Source of the DNA: Steinernema hermaphroditum
Taxonomy: Eukaryota; Nematoda; Chromadorea; Rhabditida; Steinernematidae
Length of the DNA stretch: 64,000 nucleotides
Assembly: GCA_030435675.1 (NCBI GenBank)
Contig: CM059623.1
Coordinates: forward strand, 3,870,012 to 3,934,011
Direction of reading: 5' to 3'
The notes beneath the pieces were generated by a model. It was not told the DNA's origin. It made no database searches and saw only the letters and a program-made list of their open reading frames with translations. This document shows, piece by piece, positions 35,851 to 47,000 of the stretch (positions within the stretch are counted from its first letter, which is position 1; each line of letters starts with the position of its first letter). A program made the translations under genes and the position numbers.

Positions 35851-38694
35851 ATGGCTGTAGAAAGTGTGCAACACGATGGGTTTTACGTGGTTGAAGATCT
35901 GGAGTTACTCGCGGAAGTGGCTAACCACGGCACTCTCTATGGCCAGCGTGTACCCATGATCATCCAGGACTCCGCCAAGAACTACAGGCACACATTACTA
36001 CGCCATCTCGAGGAGTCAGCGGCACAGCTGAGATCTGAGTTTAACTTTGGTCCGAATGATATTGACGAGTCCGTCCGTGCTTTGACGGTAGGCGAAGTGA
36101 TCATAATAGAAGATGAAGAAGACAATGTTGCCAGTGAACAAGGTTTCCGTGCTTTTCACTAAACAGCAAACACATCCCGCTTTCAGATGTGAGAGGCGTT
36201 CAAGACCCGCCGGTGAAGGCAACGACTGAGGTTGTCCAGAATGTGGAGTGTTCGAAGCCACCTCATTGTCAGGAAAGTGTTAAGAGTAAGTTAAAGGAAT
36301 CCCACTTTGCACGGAACGCATTCGTTTCTTTTTCAGCTATGAGAGGCGTTCAAGAACCACTGGTGGAGGCACGGATTGATGTCGTCCAGAATGTGGAGCG
36401 TTCGAAGCCACCTCATTGTCAGGAGAGTGTTAAGAGTAAGCTAAAGGAATCCCACTTTGCACTGAATGCATTCGTTTTTTTCAGCTGTGAGAGGCGTTCA
36501 AGAACCGCTATTAAATGCACGGACTGAGGTCGTCCAGAATGTGGAGCGTTCGAAGCCACCTCATTGTCAGGAGAGTGTTAAGAGTAAGTTAAAGAAATCC
36601 AACATACGGAACGCATTCGTTTTTTTTTTCAGCTGTGAGAGACGTTCAAGAACCACTGGTGGAGGCACAGACTGAGGTCGTCCAGAATGTGGAGTGTTCG
36701 AAGCCACCTCATTGTCAGGAAAGTGTTAAGAGTAAGTTAAAGGAATCCCACTTTGCGCTGAATGCATTCGTGTTTTTCAGCTGTAAGAGGCGTTCAAGAA
36801 CCACTGGTGGAGGCACGGACTGAGGTCGTCCAGAATGTGGAGCGTTCGAAGCCACCTTATTGTCAGGAGAGTGTTAAGAGTAAGTTAAAGGAATTCCACT
36901 TTGCACTGAATGCATTCGTTTTTTTTTTCAGCTGTGAGAGGCGTTCAAGAACCGCTGGTGAAGGCACGGACTGAGGTCGTCCAGAATGTGGAGCGTTCGA
37001 AGCCACCTCATTGTCAGGAGAGTGTTAAGAGTAAGTTAAAGGAATCCCACTTGGCACGGAACGCATTCGCTTTCAGAGGCAGTTGAGGTGCGAGAGTCCC
37101 CATCCAAAAAATGGCATGTAGGGTGTTCCATTCGCTTTGGCTTTTCTATTCAATTTACAATTTAGTGTAAACTGTGCAATAAGTGGATGGTTGCAACGAT
37201 GGACAACATGTCCACTTTGCTTCGTCACATTATTGCACACGAGAGCATAAGTTGTCCTTGTCCGGTGAAACGTTGTAGTTCTACATGCGTTAAAGCAACG
37301 TCACTCCGACAGCATTTGCAGGTACACTGACTGAGTGGGTGGGACTTTAATAACCACTTTGTTACAGAGCGTCCATGGATTTGAGCGTAACGATCTGAAT
37401 AAAGGAAACTTTGCTCAAGTGGTGGTGAACCTGGAGAAGACTGCTGAGGAAAAGGCTAAGGCGAAACTAAATGTTTACTTCCCCAAGTTTAAGGGATACT
37501 TGGAACAAGCTGGAGGTAAGATTTCTGTTATTTTGAGATGTTAATGTTGTTTGAGGCCTGCTCGTGGAACGACCGTCAGAGGTCGTCCAGAATGTGGAGC
37601 GCTCCAATCCACCCCCTTGCCAGAAAAATGTCACGGGTAAGTTCAACAAATCATTGAACTGCGTGTACTGAACGTTTTTGTTTGCAGAGACTGTTAGTGC
37701 GAAAGGGAACAAATCCTGGAAGTGGCATGTAGGACCTTTTATTCGATTTTGATATCATCTCCAAGTTTGTAATTTAGTGTAAAGTGTGCAAGAAGTGGGT
37801 GGTTGCAAAGCCGAGCAACGTATCCACTTTGATTTGTCACATTATGTGCCACGAACACCAGAGTTGTCCCTGTCCGGTGAAACGTTGCGACTGTATATGT
37901 ACTTCAGTGGTGTCGCTCCGACAGCATTTGAAGGCATGTTGACTGAGTGAGAGAGTACTGTAATAACCAATTCAGGACATTCATGGATTTAACCGCAAAC
38001 AACTGGTTGTACGAAAATACATTCAAGTGCTGGAGGAAATGGAAAGAAGTGCTAAGAAAACAGCCAATGCGAAAATAGGCGTTTACTTCCCCGCGTTTAA
38101 CAGCAATTTGGAGCAAGCCAAAGGTACGGTTTCTGCTGGTTTAAGTAAATGGTGTGCTCTAGATACATTCGACGTCTCACTGACCAAGCGCTTTCTGGAA
38201 AAGAACGAACAACTTTGGCAGGTACTGTGTTTAACTACCTCTATCAACAATAACCTTATGAATTTAGTGCCAGAAGTGTATGAAGCAGCTGAAGCAGGCC
38301 AGTGCGGCCGGCTTGCTTTCGCACATTGCGACACACGAAAAGGAATCATGTCCTTGTTTCATGGAAGGCTGCAATTTTATTGGTAACTCTACTTCTTCAC
38401 TCGGTGATCATTTGAGGGTAACTACACTATCGATGAACTATTTGTACCAGAAAGTTATTTTAGAATGAGCATGAATTTTCTGCTGAAACATTAAAGCTAT
38501 ATCGACCGTTGCTGGAACGGTTGGAGATAGCTCAGAGAGACAGGGTTAGCGCAAAGTTGAACGACTACTTTCCACCTTCTTCGTGTATTACCTCAGAAGT
38601 GGGTAACTCACGGAAGAGAGCTCGTCAACGTGAGTGCTACCGCAATATGAACTGAACACTGAAGAGCTCATTTTCAGAGTCACGTAGTGGCTAG
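35851..38694 (+). CDS. Modular zinc-finger protein with a six-fold tandem exon array, unrecognised family
   Basis: Eighteen exons: 35851-36142; six 99-nt exons 36187-36285, 36337-36435, 36485-36583, 36633-36731, 36781-36879, 36932-37030; 37077-37117, 37166-37321, 37368-37515, 37556-37636, 37688-37728, 37778-37933, 37976-38123, 38163-38221, 38268-38417, 38464-38629, 38678-38694. The sum is 2,049 nt, or 682 aa, in phase at all 17 junctions. Aa 1-97 are acidic. Each 99-nt exon adds a 33-residue repeat (VRGVQEPLVEARTEVVQNVE, then a Cys-containing end). Next come three modules: a short linker exon, a Cys/His exon (CxxC, then LxxHxxxH, then CPC...C...LxxHL) resembling paired C2H2 fingers, and an exon beginning HGF or HEF with a basic/acidic helix ending YFP. 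Nuclear or nucleic-acid binding is inference. The exon after 37,933 uses a GC donor. Confidence 0.8.
36187..37076 (+). repeat. Tandem array of six exon-intron units
   Basis: Unit starts are 36187, 36337, 36485, 36633, 36781 and 36932, so the period is 148-151 bp (99-nt exon plus 49-52-nt intron). Exon copies differ by a few substitutions each, and no copy carries a stop or frameshift. All introns are phase 1. Exon-plus-intron duplication preserves the frame at any copy number, so the array can expand or contract without breaking the protein. A seventh, diverged copy (81 nt) sits at 37556-37636. Confidence 0.9.
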
Positions 38695-40627
38695 GTTATC
38701 GCTACCACCGGACGTCAGTGATCTGCGGCACTCGTCACGCCTTTTGTTGTTTTATAACCTATTTTGTTGTTTTCAATGAAACATGTTGCTGTCCTTTCGA
38801 AATTATTGGTTCCCATCGTGTTGCATCGATTTCGGCAGAATCTCTGCGAATTTTTTTTTGTTGGAATGCTGTTGCTTAGACTATTCAAATTTGCTGATGA
38901 AATGCTCTTCAGCAATCTCCATGTGCCCTGAGAGAGCAACTTCTTGAAGACGTCAGTATTTCCACTATTCCATGTATTTGCGCGTGTCCAATCTCCCATT
39001 CCTGGGATGTTGCGTCACTGACTCTTTTCTGTTTTCTCGAAAACATGTCGTCCTTCTCAGCGATTTCCGTAGATTTCTTGTTTTTGCGAATTTCCCTTCC
39101 CCTGACGCCGTGGTGTTAGCTTTCAGCGCTCGCATACCCGACAAGCAAAACTTGTTTTTCGGCTGAAACATTTCGCGTTCGCAGTGACTCATTTCCGACA
39201 AATTGTCCGCTTCCTCTTCCCCACCATGCACAAAATCGGCTGTTTGTTTTGCCAAGCCTAAACACAGAGACAGTCGTAATCGCAGTACTCTTGTCGCGAT
39301 GCGCCCTGCGCGGCGGCGATGAGATAGCGGTGCTGATAAGCGGCGAACCCAGATGGCTCTGTCATGCCAGCTGATCGAGTTTTTCACCGCACACTGACAG
39401 CCACAACGAACAGAAAGACGAACACAGAAAGAAGACGGCGCTGCCGAAAGATAGACATCGGACGGAAACGTACCCGATCAGTTGTCCGTCTGCGACGTCG
39501 CCACTCGCTCGCCCGAGGCCTCCCGCTCGCTCACCATCGTCTAGAGCGCCATGTGAGTGCGGGCGAACGTCTTCTTTGTGTGTATTGGCTGGTCTGTCTA
39601 GTCTGTGCAGTCCTGATCCCGCTCGCGGCTTTCATCGTTATGTAGCACTCGCGCGCGCGCTTAGAACTTCTCTGTTCGGGTTTTGCAATTGCTTGCTGCA
39701 GTGGCGAAATCGCTTTTGGCTATCTTTGGCTTCCTTAATTGTCGCGTGCATTACATGCATGTGCTCACTTGGAAGTGCTTCTCTCTCACGATCTTAGACA
39801 CAGCTGAAGAATTTTGTCGAATTTGGTATCGCGCGCTTCTTCTTGACACAGACAGAATTGTGATACAAAATCGACCGCTTTCACTGGATTGCGTGCGGCG
39901 AAATGTGATTTGCCTGTCTGATTTTGCAAATCGAATCGATTGCGACGGATATGAGTTCATTTCAAGTGAGCGCATTCATCGCTCACGGTTGTTCCACGAT
40001 TCGCTGAAATCGGTCGGATGTTGTTCAGCGCCTATACTAGTAATTAATTTTCCGTCAACCTTTTTGCATGTTGCGCAATGCTATGAAATAGGTTTTTGCT
40101 ACTATATTCTTTGCCTTTCAGCCTTTGTTTGCTTTCCTTCCCTTTATAAACGAATACAAAAAAAAACCCATGAAACCGCAGATTTTTAAAGGTGTGTTTT
40201 TAGATGGTATTACCTCATGTCACTTTCAGCTTCCCTAAGCCTTTCTCTCGCCCCACTTTTCTGTTAGTATACAATTCCGAATTGATTTGCATTCTGGTTT
40301 CTGGCTGCTATTGCGCGCGTTTTGTTAGCGACAAACATCGACATCGCTCTCGAATTTTGTAACTTTGTTGACAACACTTGCAGGTCTCTTTTGCTGCTGA
40401 TGACAATAATCAGGGCATTCATAGGCTGTTGCATTTGGACAGCTTCGAGCGAGGAAGTCACAGTGCGTCTTGCGATTTTTTTCTCTACGGCGATGCCGCT
40501 CGGATATTTAGTTTCCATTAGCGCTCTCTTCTCTTCCCATAGTTTGCGTGCGTGCGCGTTTCTAATCGAAAAGGCTTCCACGTACATGTGTGTGCTCCCT
40601 TCTCTAATGCGCCGTTGTTTCAGTGTC
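38695..40627. other. Intergenic and long 5' region of the MATH-BTB gene
   Basis: No protein gene recognised. Frames of 140 aa (38,965-39,387, -) and 168 aa (39,683-40,189, +) have no motifs. A donor-like CCAT|GTGAGTG at about 39,551 could splice to TTGTTTCAG at 40,615-40,623, giving a non-coding first exon and an intron of about 1.07 kb; this is inference. Confidence 0.35.
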
Positions 40628-42279
40628 ATGGCTAACGGTGGACCTGGACGCGCATATCAGTATTCTATGATGGGAAATGCTGGTGCTGGTCGTTTCCCCG
40701 TCTCCCACGGCGCTGGCGCCAATCGTGTTCTGGCCGGTTTGGGTCGCCATCAAGGCACTGATGATCTGCAGTCTAGTCCTCCGTCCTCCTCCAATGCGTC
40801 TTTCGCTTCACGCAGCTCTCAGAAGTTCGAAGTTATCTCAAAACAAGCCACAAAGGTGACTGCAATATCGACGAAGCTTGAATGGAAGATTGATCAGGTA
40901 TAGTTCTCGTTTTTACATATACTTACACAGTTGTTATTTAGTTCGAAAAGTTGATGAAACTGTTCAAAAACGGTCACAATTTGATAAGCAAGCAGTTCCT
41001 TTGCCCACAAGCTCCGACGGTTATCTGGGAGTTGCATGTCTATCCCAATGGAAAACGCGAAGAAGATGTCGGAAACGTTAGCTTCTTCCTTCGACAAGTT
41101 GGTCTGCAGCGAGGCGAAGAACCTATCATGACCGAGTTTCAAATTTACACCACTGACAAAGACGGAAACCGCGTTAGTGTTTGCCGCGATACTAAAGACT
41201 TCACAAATCAACAAGGCCGAGGGAAGTTCCAGGTATGCTATTTTGTTTCTGTGAAGCCAGCTCATTAAACATTTTATAGGTACAACGCGAGAAAATGATG
41301 GGTGCTCTTAAACACGATGGTTCATTGGTGTTGATTTGTGAAGTGGAATATTTCCCTCCCGGTGCAAAGCTGACCGTCGAACAAGCTGATGATTCTGAAT
41401 TTGATAGTGATGAATTCGAAGAACGCCATGAATACTGCCTCCGATCGGCTATGAAAGACATGTTCGAGTCGGAACGACTTGCCGATTGTACGATCAAGGT
41501 ACTGCGCTATCTTTCTGTCGGTGTTACATCGTTGTTCATTTTAGGTTGACGAAAAAGAATTTAAAGCCCATAGATGCATTCTCGCCCAGCATAGTGAGGT
41601 ATTCCGATCTATGTTCGGTAACGAGTCCATGCTGGAAGCACAAAAGGGAGAGATTGATATCACCGATAGCAAGCCGGAAGCTGTAATAACTATTGCCATA
41701 TTATGTATTGGCTATGATGTTCCTTTTAGGTTCGTGCCATGCTTGAATTCATCTACACGGGATCAACCAGCCTTACGCTAGCCGATGGCTATAACGGCAG
41801 TTACCAATCGGATAAACAATATGCCCAGGACGTTCTTGCGATAGCAGATAAATATGCCATCCTGTCACTGAAGGAACAGTGTGAGCGATTCTTGGCAAAC
41901 TCGATCGATGCGAAGACAGTCGCTTCAACGATAATGTTTGCGGACACGTATTCGGCCAATATCTTGCGTGTCGTAAGTTCTATTTATGGCCGTGCATATT
42001 TTATTTGTTCTTCGCTTCTAGGCGTGCACTCGGTTTATCATGTCTAATCAGCGTGACGTTATCAGAAGCGCAGAGTGGCGACAACTGAAGCGCGAACGCG
42101 GAGATCTCATCAATGGCGTTTTGGAAGCAATCTTGGTTGGCGACCCAGAGGGCGAATTCAGCAGCTTTGAATCATTTGACGAATCCAGTGCCGAATCCAC
42201 CACTCCGGAGACTGGTTATCGTGATGATAACGAAAGGTCGCCGCAGCGGAAGAGGCGCCGTTTTCCGGGTCGCACTTGA
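40628..42279 (+). CDS. MATH-BTB (BATH) protein, CUL3 substrate adaptor, SPOP-like
   Basis: Exons 40628-40897, 40942-41232, 41280-41498, 41545-41682, 41730-41972, 42022-42279; 472 aa. Aa 1-80 are Gly/Ser/Ala-rich. The MATH domain spans about 70-215: it begins KLEWKIDQFEKLMKLF and includes VIWELHVYPNGKREED and EFQIYTTDKDGN. The BTB domain spans about 240-350: it includes MFESERLADCTIKV, KEFKAHRCILAQHSEVF and the hallmark MLEFIYTGS. A BACK-like helical region follows, and a basic C-terminus ends in PQRKRRRFPGRT, a candidate nuclear signal. The domain order and lengths match C. elegans BATH proteins and SPOP, which recruit substrates to cullin-3 ligases. The start follows an acceptor by four bases. 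Introns are 44-49 nt. The donor of exon 5 is taken as GTC|GTAAGT, which keeps phase 0. The specific ortholog is uncertain. Confidence 0.93.
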
Positions 42280-42581
42280 ACTTTTACGGGTACTGTTATG
42301 TTGTTGATTATGCGTGGCATCTGAGACCGGAGCCAGCTTTTCTGTTGTATATATTTATCCCAATAGCGATGGAGCGCTTCTATCTCCTTGACCATTCACA
42401 CCGTTAGCACATAATTTACTACTCTAAGTCTATACAGATCCACCCTTATTGTTATTGACTGATCATGATTGCGAGAGCCAAGCATAAATTTCTCATTTAC
42501 GTTATTCATCGGGGGCGAGTCGGTTGCGTTCCGCATATCGAGGAGTGAGTTGTGACTGTTAACCGGTGTTCTCTGTTTCGA

Positions 42582-44052
42582 ATGACGCAGAGAGTGCGAT
42601 GGAAGGTGATAGCGTTGACGTACAATGTGAACGGGAAGCGACCAGATGAAGCGACTCTGGCGACACTTTTGGCTGATGAGAATCTCTCCGGAGGAGACTT
42701 TGTTGCCATCGGCCTTCAAGTTTGTCTCTCGTTTGATGTGCTTCTATTCCAGTGGGGATGTTTAGGAGTTGGCGCACTCGGACGCCATGGGGACGGTCCC
42801 TCCGGAATTCACTTGGTCGAAGCCTATCGCTAATTGGATGATGGCGCGCGGATGTGTTCTCGTCAAGACGACCTATTTGGCGAGCAACAGGCTACTTCTC
42901 TTCTCCAAAGCTGACATTCTTCCATTAGTAGGCCCGGCTTATTTACCCGCTGATATTGTGCCTATTGATTCAGATCGATCGCATCGACTTTCGCTACCTC
43001 CGGTCAACGATGTACGGTCTCGCTGGCTACAAAGGATCCATAGCTGTCCGAATCGAATTCGGCGGCGAACAAGCCTCGCTCTGCTTCGTCACAAGCCACT
43101 TGTTTCACTCCGAGAAGTTCTATTGGAAGCGGGTCGAGCAATACCGGACAACTTATGCGCAGTGCACCTTTGAAGATAAGAATTCGAGAGGTCCAAGATT
43201 TGTCGTTTGGATGGGCGACCTAAACTGGCGCATTGATACGACAACCGACGCCGAGAAGGTGGCCAATGAAGTATCGTTGATGGAGGGAAATTCAAAATCT
43301 CTGACGACTTACCTCTTTAAACACGACCAGCTGAAACGGGCTATGGTGCTTGACCACGCCTTCCACCATCTCACCGAGGGCGATGTGTCGTTTCTTCCCA
43401 CCTATCGTCTTCTGGTGTGTTATTGTCTTCCTTATGCCGCTATTCTTTCTTTTAGGTTGGAACAGATCAGTACGACCTGAAGAGAGTTCCTTCGTGGTGC
43501 GACAGAATACTCTACAAGGAGAGTAAAGACTTCGAATTGGTCCGATATGCGTCGAATACAAGAATCAAAACAAGCGATCACTTTCCGGTTATCGGCGAAT
43601 TTATATGTACAATTCAGAGTCTAAGGCCTTCCGGACTAGTGCAGTTCTTACCCCTTCAAAGGTGGTATTCCGGAGTGCCGCTTGCTTGTCGCTTCCGATA
43701 TCAGAAGTCTTTCTGGAAACGAGAGGGATCTTACAAGGACTGGATCGGTATCTACGCAGATGATATTACCGACATTGAGAATCCCTTGAAGTTCGTCTTC
43801 GCTCTGACGACATTCGATGAAGTTTTTGATGGTGGGCTCGTGTTTTCGACTCTTTGTATAATCGCTATGTGTTTAGGATCTCCTTCTGTCGTCGCAGAAT
43901 TCTCGCCACTAGAAACAGGAGTATATCGCGCCGCTTACTTCAGCTACTATAGAGGATGTCTTGTCGGATTCTCACCACCGTTTACTGTCACCCCGGCTGC
44001 CAACGACCCATCTGTGTATGATTCCGTAGTTGCAGCGTCAGAAAGCTTTTAA
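42582..44052 (+). CDS. Inositol polyphosphate 5-phosphatase with SKICH domain, copy 2
   Basis: Exons 42582-42719, 42766-42927, 42974-43414, 43456-43831, 43877-44052; 430 aa, with intron positions and phases identical to copy 1 at 30,368. All 5-phosphatase motifs are intact (TYNVNG, GLQE, TSHLFH, WMGDLNWRID, WCDRILY, SDHFPV), as is the SKICH domain. The first exon and the last 60 residues differ clearly from copy 1. From the end of exon 2 to early exon 4 the two genes are nearly identical, introns included. The C-terminus is 19 residues longer and ends in an acidic/Ser-rich tail. Expected to hydrolyse 5-phosphoinositides at membranes. Upstream, 42,280-42,581 holds the 3' flank of the MATH-BTB gene and nothing else recognisable. 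Confidence 0.92.
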
Positions 44053-44089
44053 TATTGATGTATATATTGATAAGTGTACATAGATGAAA

Positions 44090-47000
44090 TCACCATAGGA
44101 TAATATGTTTGAGCACGTTGTTTCCGAAAATGAAACGATCGATGGTGGCCGAGTACATGGTGATATCGGTGAACACCTGACTGCGAGCTTTGTGATTCAT
44201 GTCGAGAAGGAGTTTGCAGTCCGATCCGAACGAGACGACTCCGTAGAGGAACCAGCGCTTTTGTTTGTTGTGACCTACATCTTGGACGATCAGTCCACCA
44301 CCGCTATCACCCTAAAGGATCGGTCTCAAATGGTGCTAGAGCCTATTTAATTGTCTACACAACACTCAAGGGATAGTCACCAGGGCTGTGCGAGTTTCGA
44401 AGTTTCGAGTTTCGAGGCCTTTTTTGAGTGTCGAGTTTCGAGTTTTGGACGAAACTCAACTCGAAACTCGCCTTGGTCCTGTCACTATGATTTTGTGCCA
44501 CCCAGGGTGATATTGACTGCTACGAGCCCCGCGGTCAATATCACCCTAGATTGTCGTAGCAGTCAATATCACCCTAGATTGTCTAGCAAAAGATTTCTGC
44601 TGATGGAAGTGAAGGATCATGCGGTCTGCGTTAAAGTCGCACATGGCCTGGGTCTAAAGAGGTGTTTAAGTACCTCAAGAAATTACCATAAAGCTGTCCA
44701 GCAAACTCTGCTGCATAGAATAAGCCTCGGCTCCTCTGCTAGCATGCTTTCTTCATTGAGTTATTAGAAGAACCATTAGTTTGTAATTGAGAGTTGAACA
44801 GTTAGCTTCAGATTCATATGTTGGAAAGCTATTGGAACAGAGGATGGTTCATGTACAACGTCGTGACGGGCAGATAAGCCATTATATTCTTAAAAATCCA
44901 CAGCTCACGATTCAAAGTGCCTTTGTACACCATTGATTCCTAATAACTCAATGAAGAAAGCTTGCTGGCAGTCGAGCCAGGGCTCAATCGACGCGTTACA
45001 CTCTCTTGAACCACTGTCCGTTTAAGAAGTTAGGCGAAATCCCCCAGAAACGAGAAATATGCAAAAAAAACACTGATTTTCATTACAAAAAATACAAGTT
45101 TCGAGTTTCGTTTCGAGTTTTTGAAAAAAGTTTCGAGTTTCGCACAGCCCTGATACATGTAGTCACCTGTCTGCAGCTAATCTTCTCCGAGACTGGTTGC
45201 TGTGCAGACTTATCAATGACTCTGTCTAGACACACCTCACACATATCCTTGTGGTTCCACTCAGGAGTGCAGATCGCGTCGTAGGGCATACTACTCCACT
45301 GTTTCCTGCAGAATTCGGGGGCGTAGAGCTGTGCGACGTTAACCTTCTGAAGGATCGGCGATATGAGGTACCGTTTGTTGTGTTCAGCTGAAGAGAGATT
45401 ACTATAGACTCGTTAAGGGGCTTAAAGGGTTACGGTTGCTTCCCCAACCATATGCGAAAAAAGGATTAGCGAAACGGAGTCTTCCGTCGTCGTGGAGATG
45501 AGGCAAACAAACGTGATTGACGCCTTCCACTTCGGACTCGAGTTCCAGGAGGGCGAAGTCGCGTCCTCCCTTGCATCCGTTCAGTTCGTAGAAGTCGCGG
45601 AAGTGCGCCCTAACCACCTTGGCCGTCTTCATCACCGCCTTGCTACCCTCACATTCCTTGTGCCCCGCCTCAAGACAGCTGGCACCGTACTTAACGACCA
45701 TATACTGAATGACGTCCGATTCGTTCAGAAACTGATGGTTGCTGCAATGGTTTATAGATGCAGTCGAGTTGCTCATATGGTCACTTACTCGCAATTTTCC
45801 TTGACACTCTTGGTGCTGTCTTCGACGAAACAATGTGCGGCCGTAAGCACGTGTTTCTTGGAGATTAGAGTGCCCGTACAGCGATACTCTGAAGTACAAA
45901 GCACATTACTTAGGATTGAGTTTGGAGCTGAGAGGATGCCCTAGGAAGGGAGCAGAACGATTTGACGCGAACGGTTTGCCGCGAGCACGATTTGCCGCGA
46001 ACGATTTGACGCGGGGACAAATCTACTTGCCACGCCAGGCAATTCGTTCCGGGACCATTCTGTCGCCTTAAGGGCCATTTATAGTCTGCGCGACACAAAA
46101 CCCCCTTTTTTGTGTCGCTTAGCTTGTCTACGCGTGACTATATATGCAAAACCAAATAAAACTGCACAGTCATGATGCTTTCGGATCGGGCTATCAAACC
46201 ATCAAAAGAAAAAAATTGTGGGACATGACATGTAGGTTAACTTAACTGTCGCTTAGCTTTAACTTGACTGTCGCTTAGCTACGCGACACAGCTGCGCGAC
46301 AGTCAAGTTAAAGCTAAGCGACAGTTAAGTTAACCTACGCAAAGTCAACCTAAAAATTTTTTATGCTGATGATTTTATATCCCGATCCGAAAGCATCATC
46401 ACTGTGCAGTTTTATTTGGTTTTGCGTACATAGTCACGCGTAGACAAGCTAAGCGACACAAAAAAGGGGTTTTGTGTCGCGCAGACTATAAATGGCCCTT
46501 TAGTTTCACCAATTTTCGACCTCTTTTTCGCTTTTTTCTTCGATTATCGAGCTGTTTCTGTCGGATTTCCAGCATAACTAACAAGATAACCGCTTACAAA
46601 CTTAGGCTGCGAGCAAGCGAAGCGAGCCCTGTATTCATTTTTGGCTTGGCTTAGGCAAACCCCGGCTTGGCTTAGGCAAACCCCGGCTTGGCTTAGGCAA
46701 ACCCCGGCTTGGCTTAGGCAAACCCCGGCTTGGCTTAGGCAAACCCCGGCTTGGCTTAGGCTCCGGCTTAGGACTATGCCTATTGATTTAAAGCGAGCCC
46801 GAAGGGCGAGCCTGTTGTCTTAACAGCTTCGCTGATATCTTAGTACTGCCGTACACGGAGCAAACAGCTCGATAATCGAAGAAAAAAGCGAAAAAGAGGT
46901 CGAAAATTGGTGAAACTAAGGCGACAGAATGGTCCCGGAACGAATTGCCTGGCGCGGCAAGTAGATTTGTCCCCGCGTCAAATCGTTCGCGGCAAATCGT

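Noticed and set aside
39683..40189. 168-codon + frame upstream of the MATH-BTB gene
   Set aside because: No motif, unusual composition, and it lies in what looks like a 5' intron between a GTGAGT donor and the TTTCAG before the ATG.
44105..44350. 81-codon + frame in the protease last exon
   Set aside because: Antisense shadow of the GDSGGG exon, repeated at 50,097-50,393 for the same reason.
46641..46823. 60-codon frame of WLRQTPA repeats
   Set aside because: The 21-bp tandem repeat lies in a transposable-element core inside an intron; no start context or homolog.
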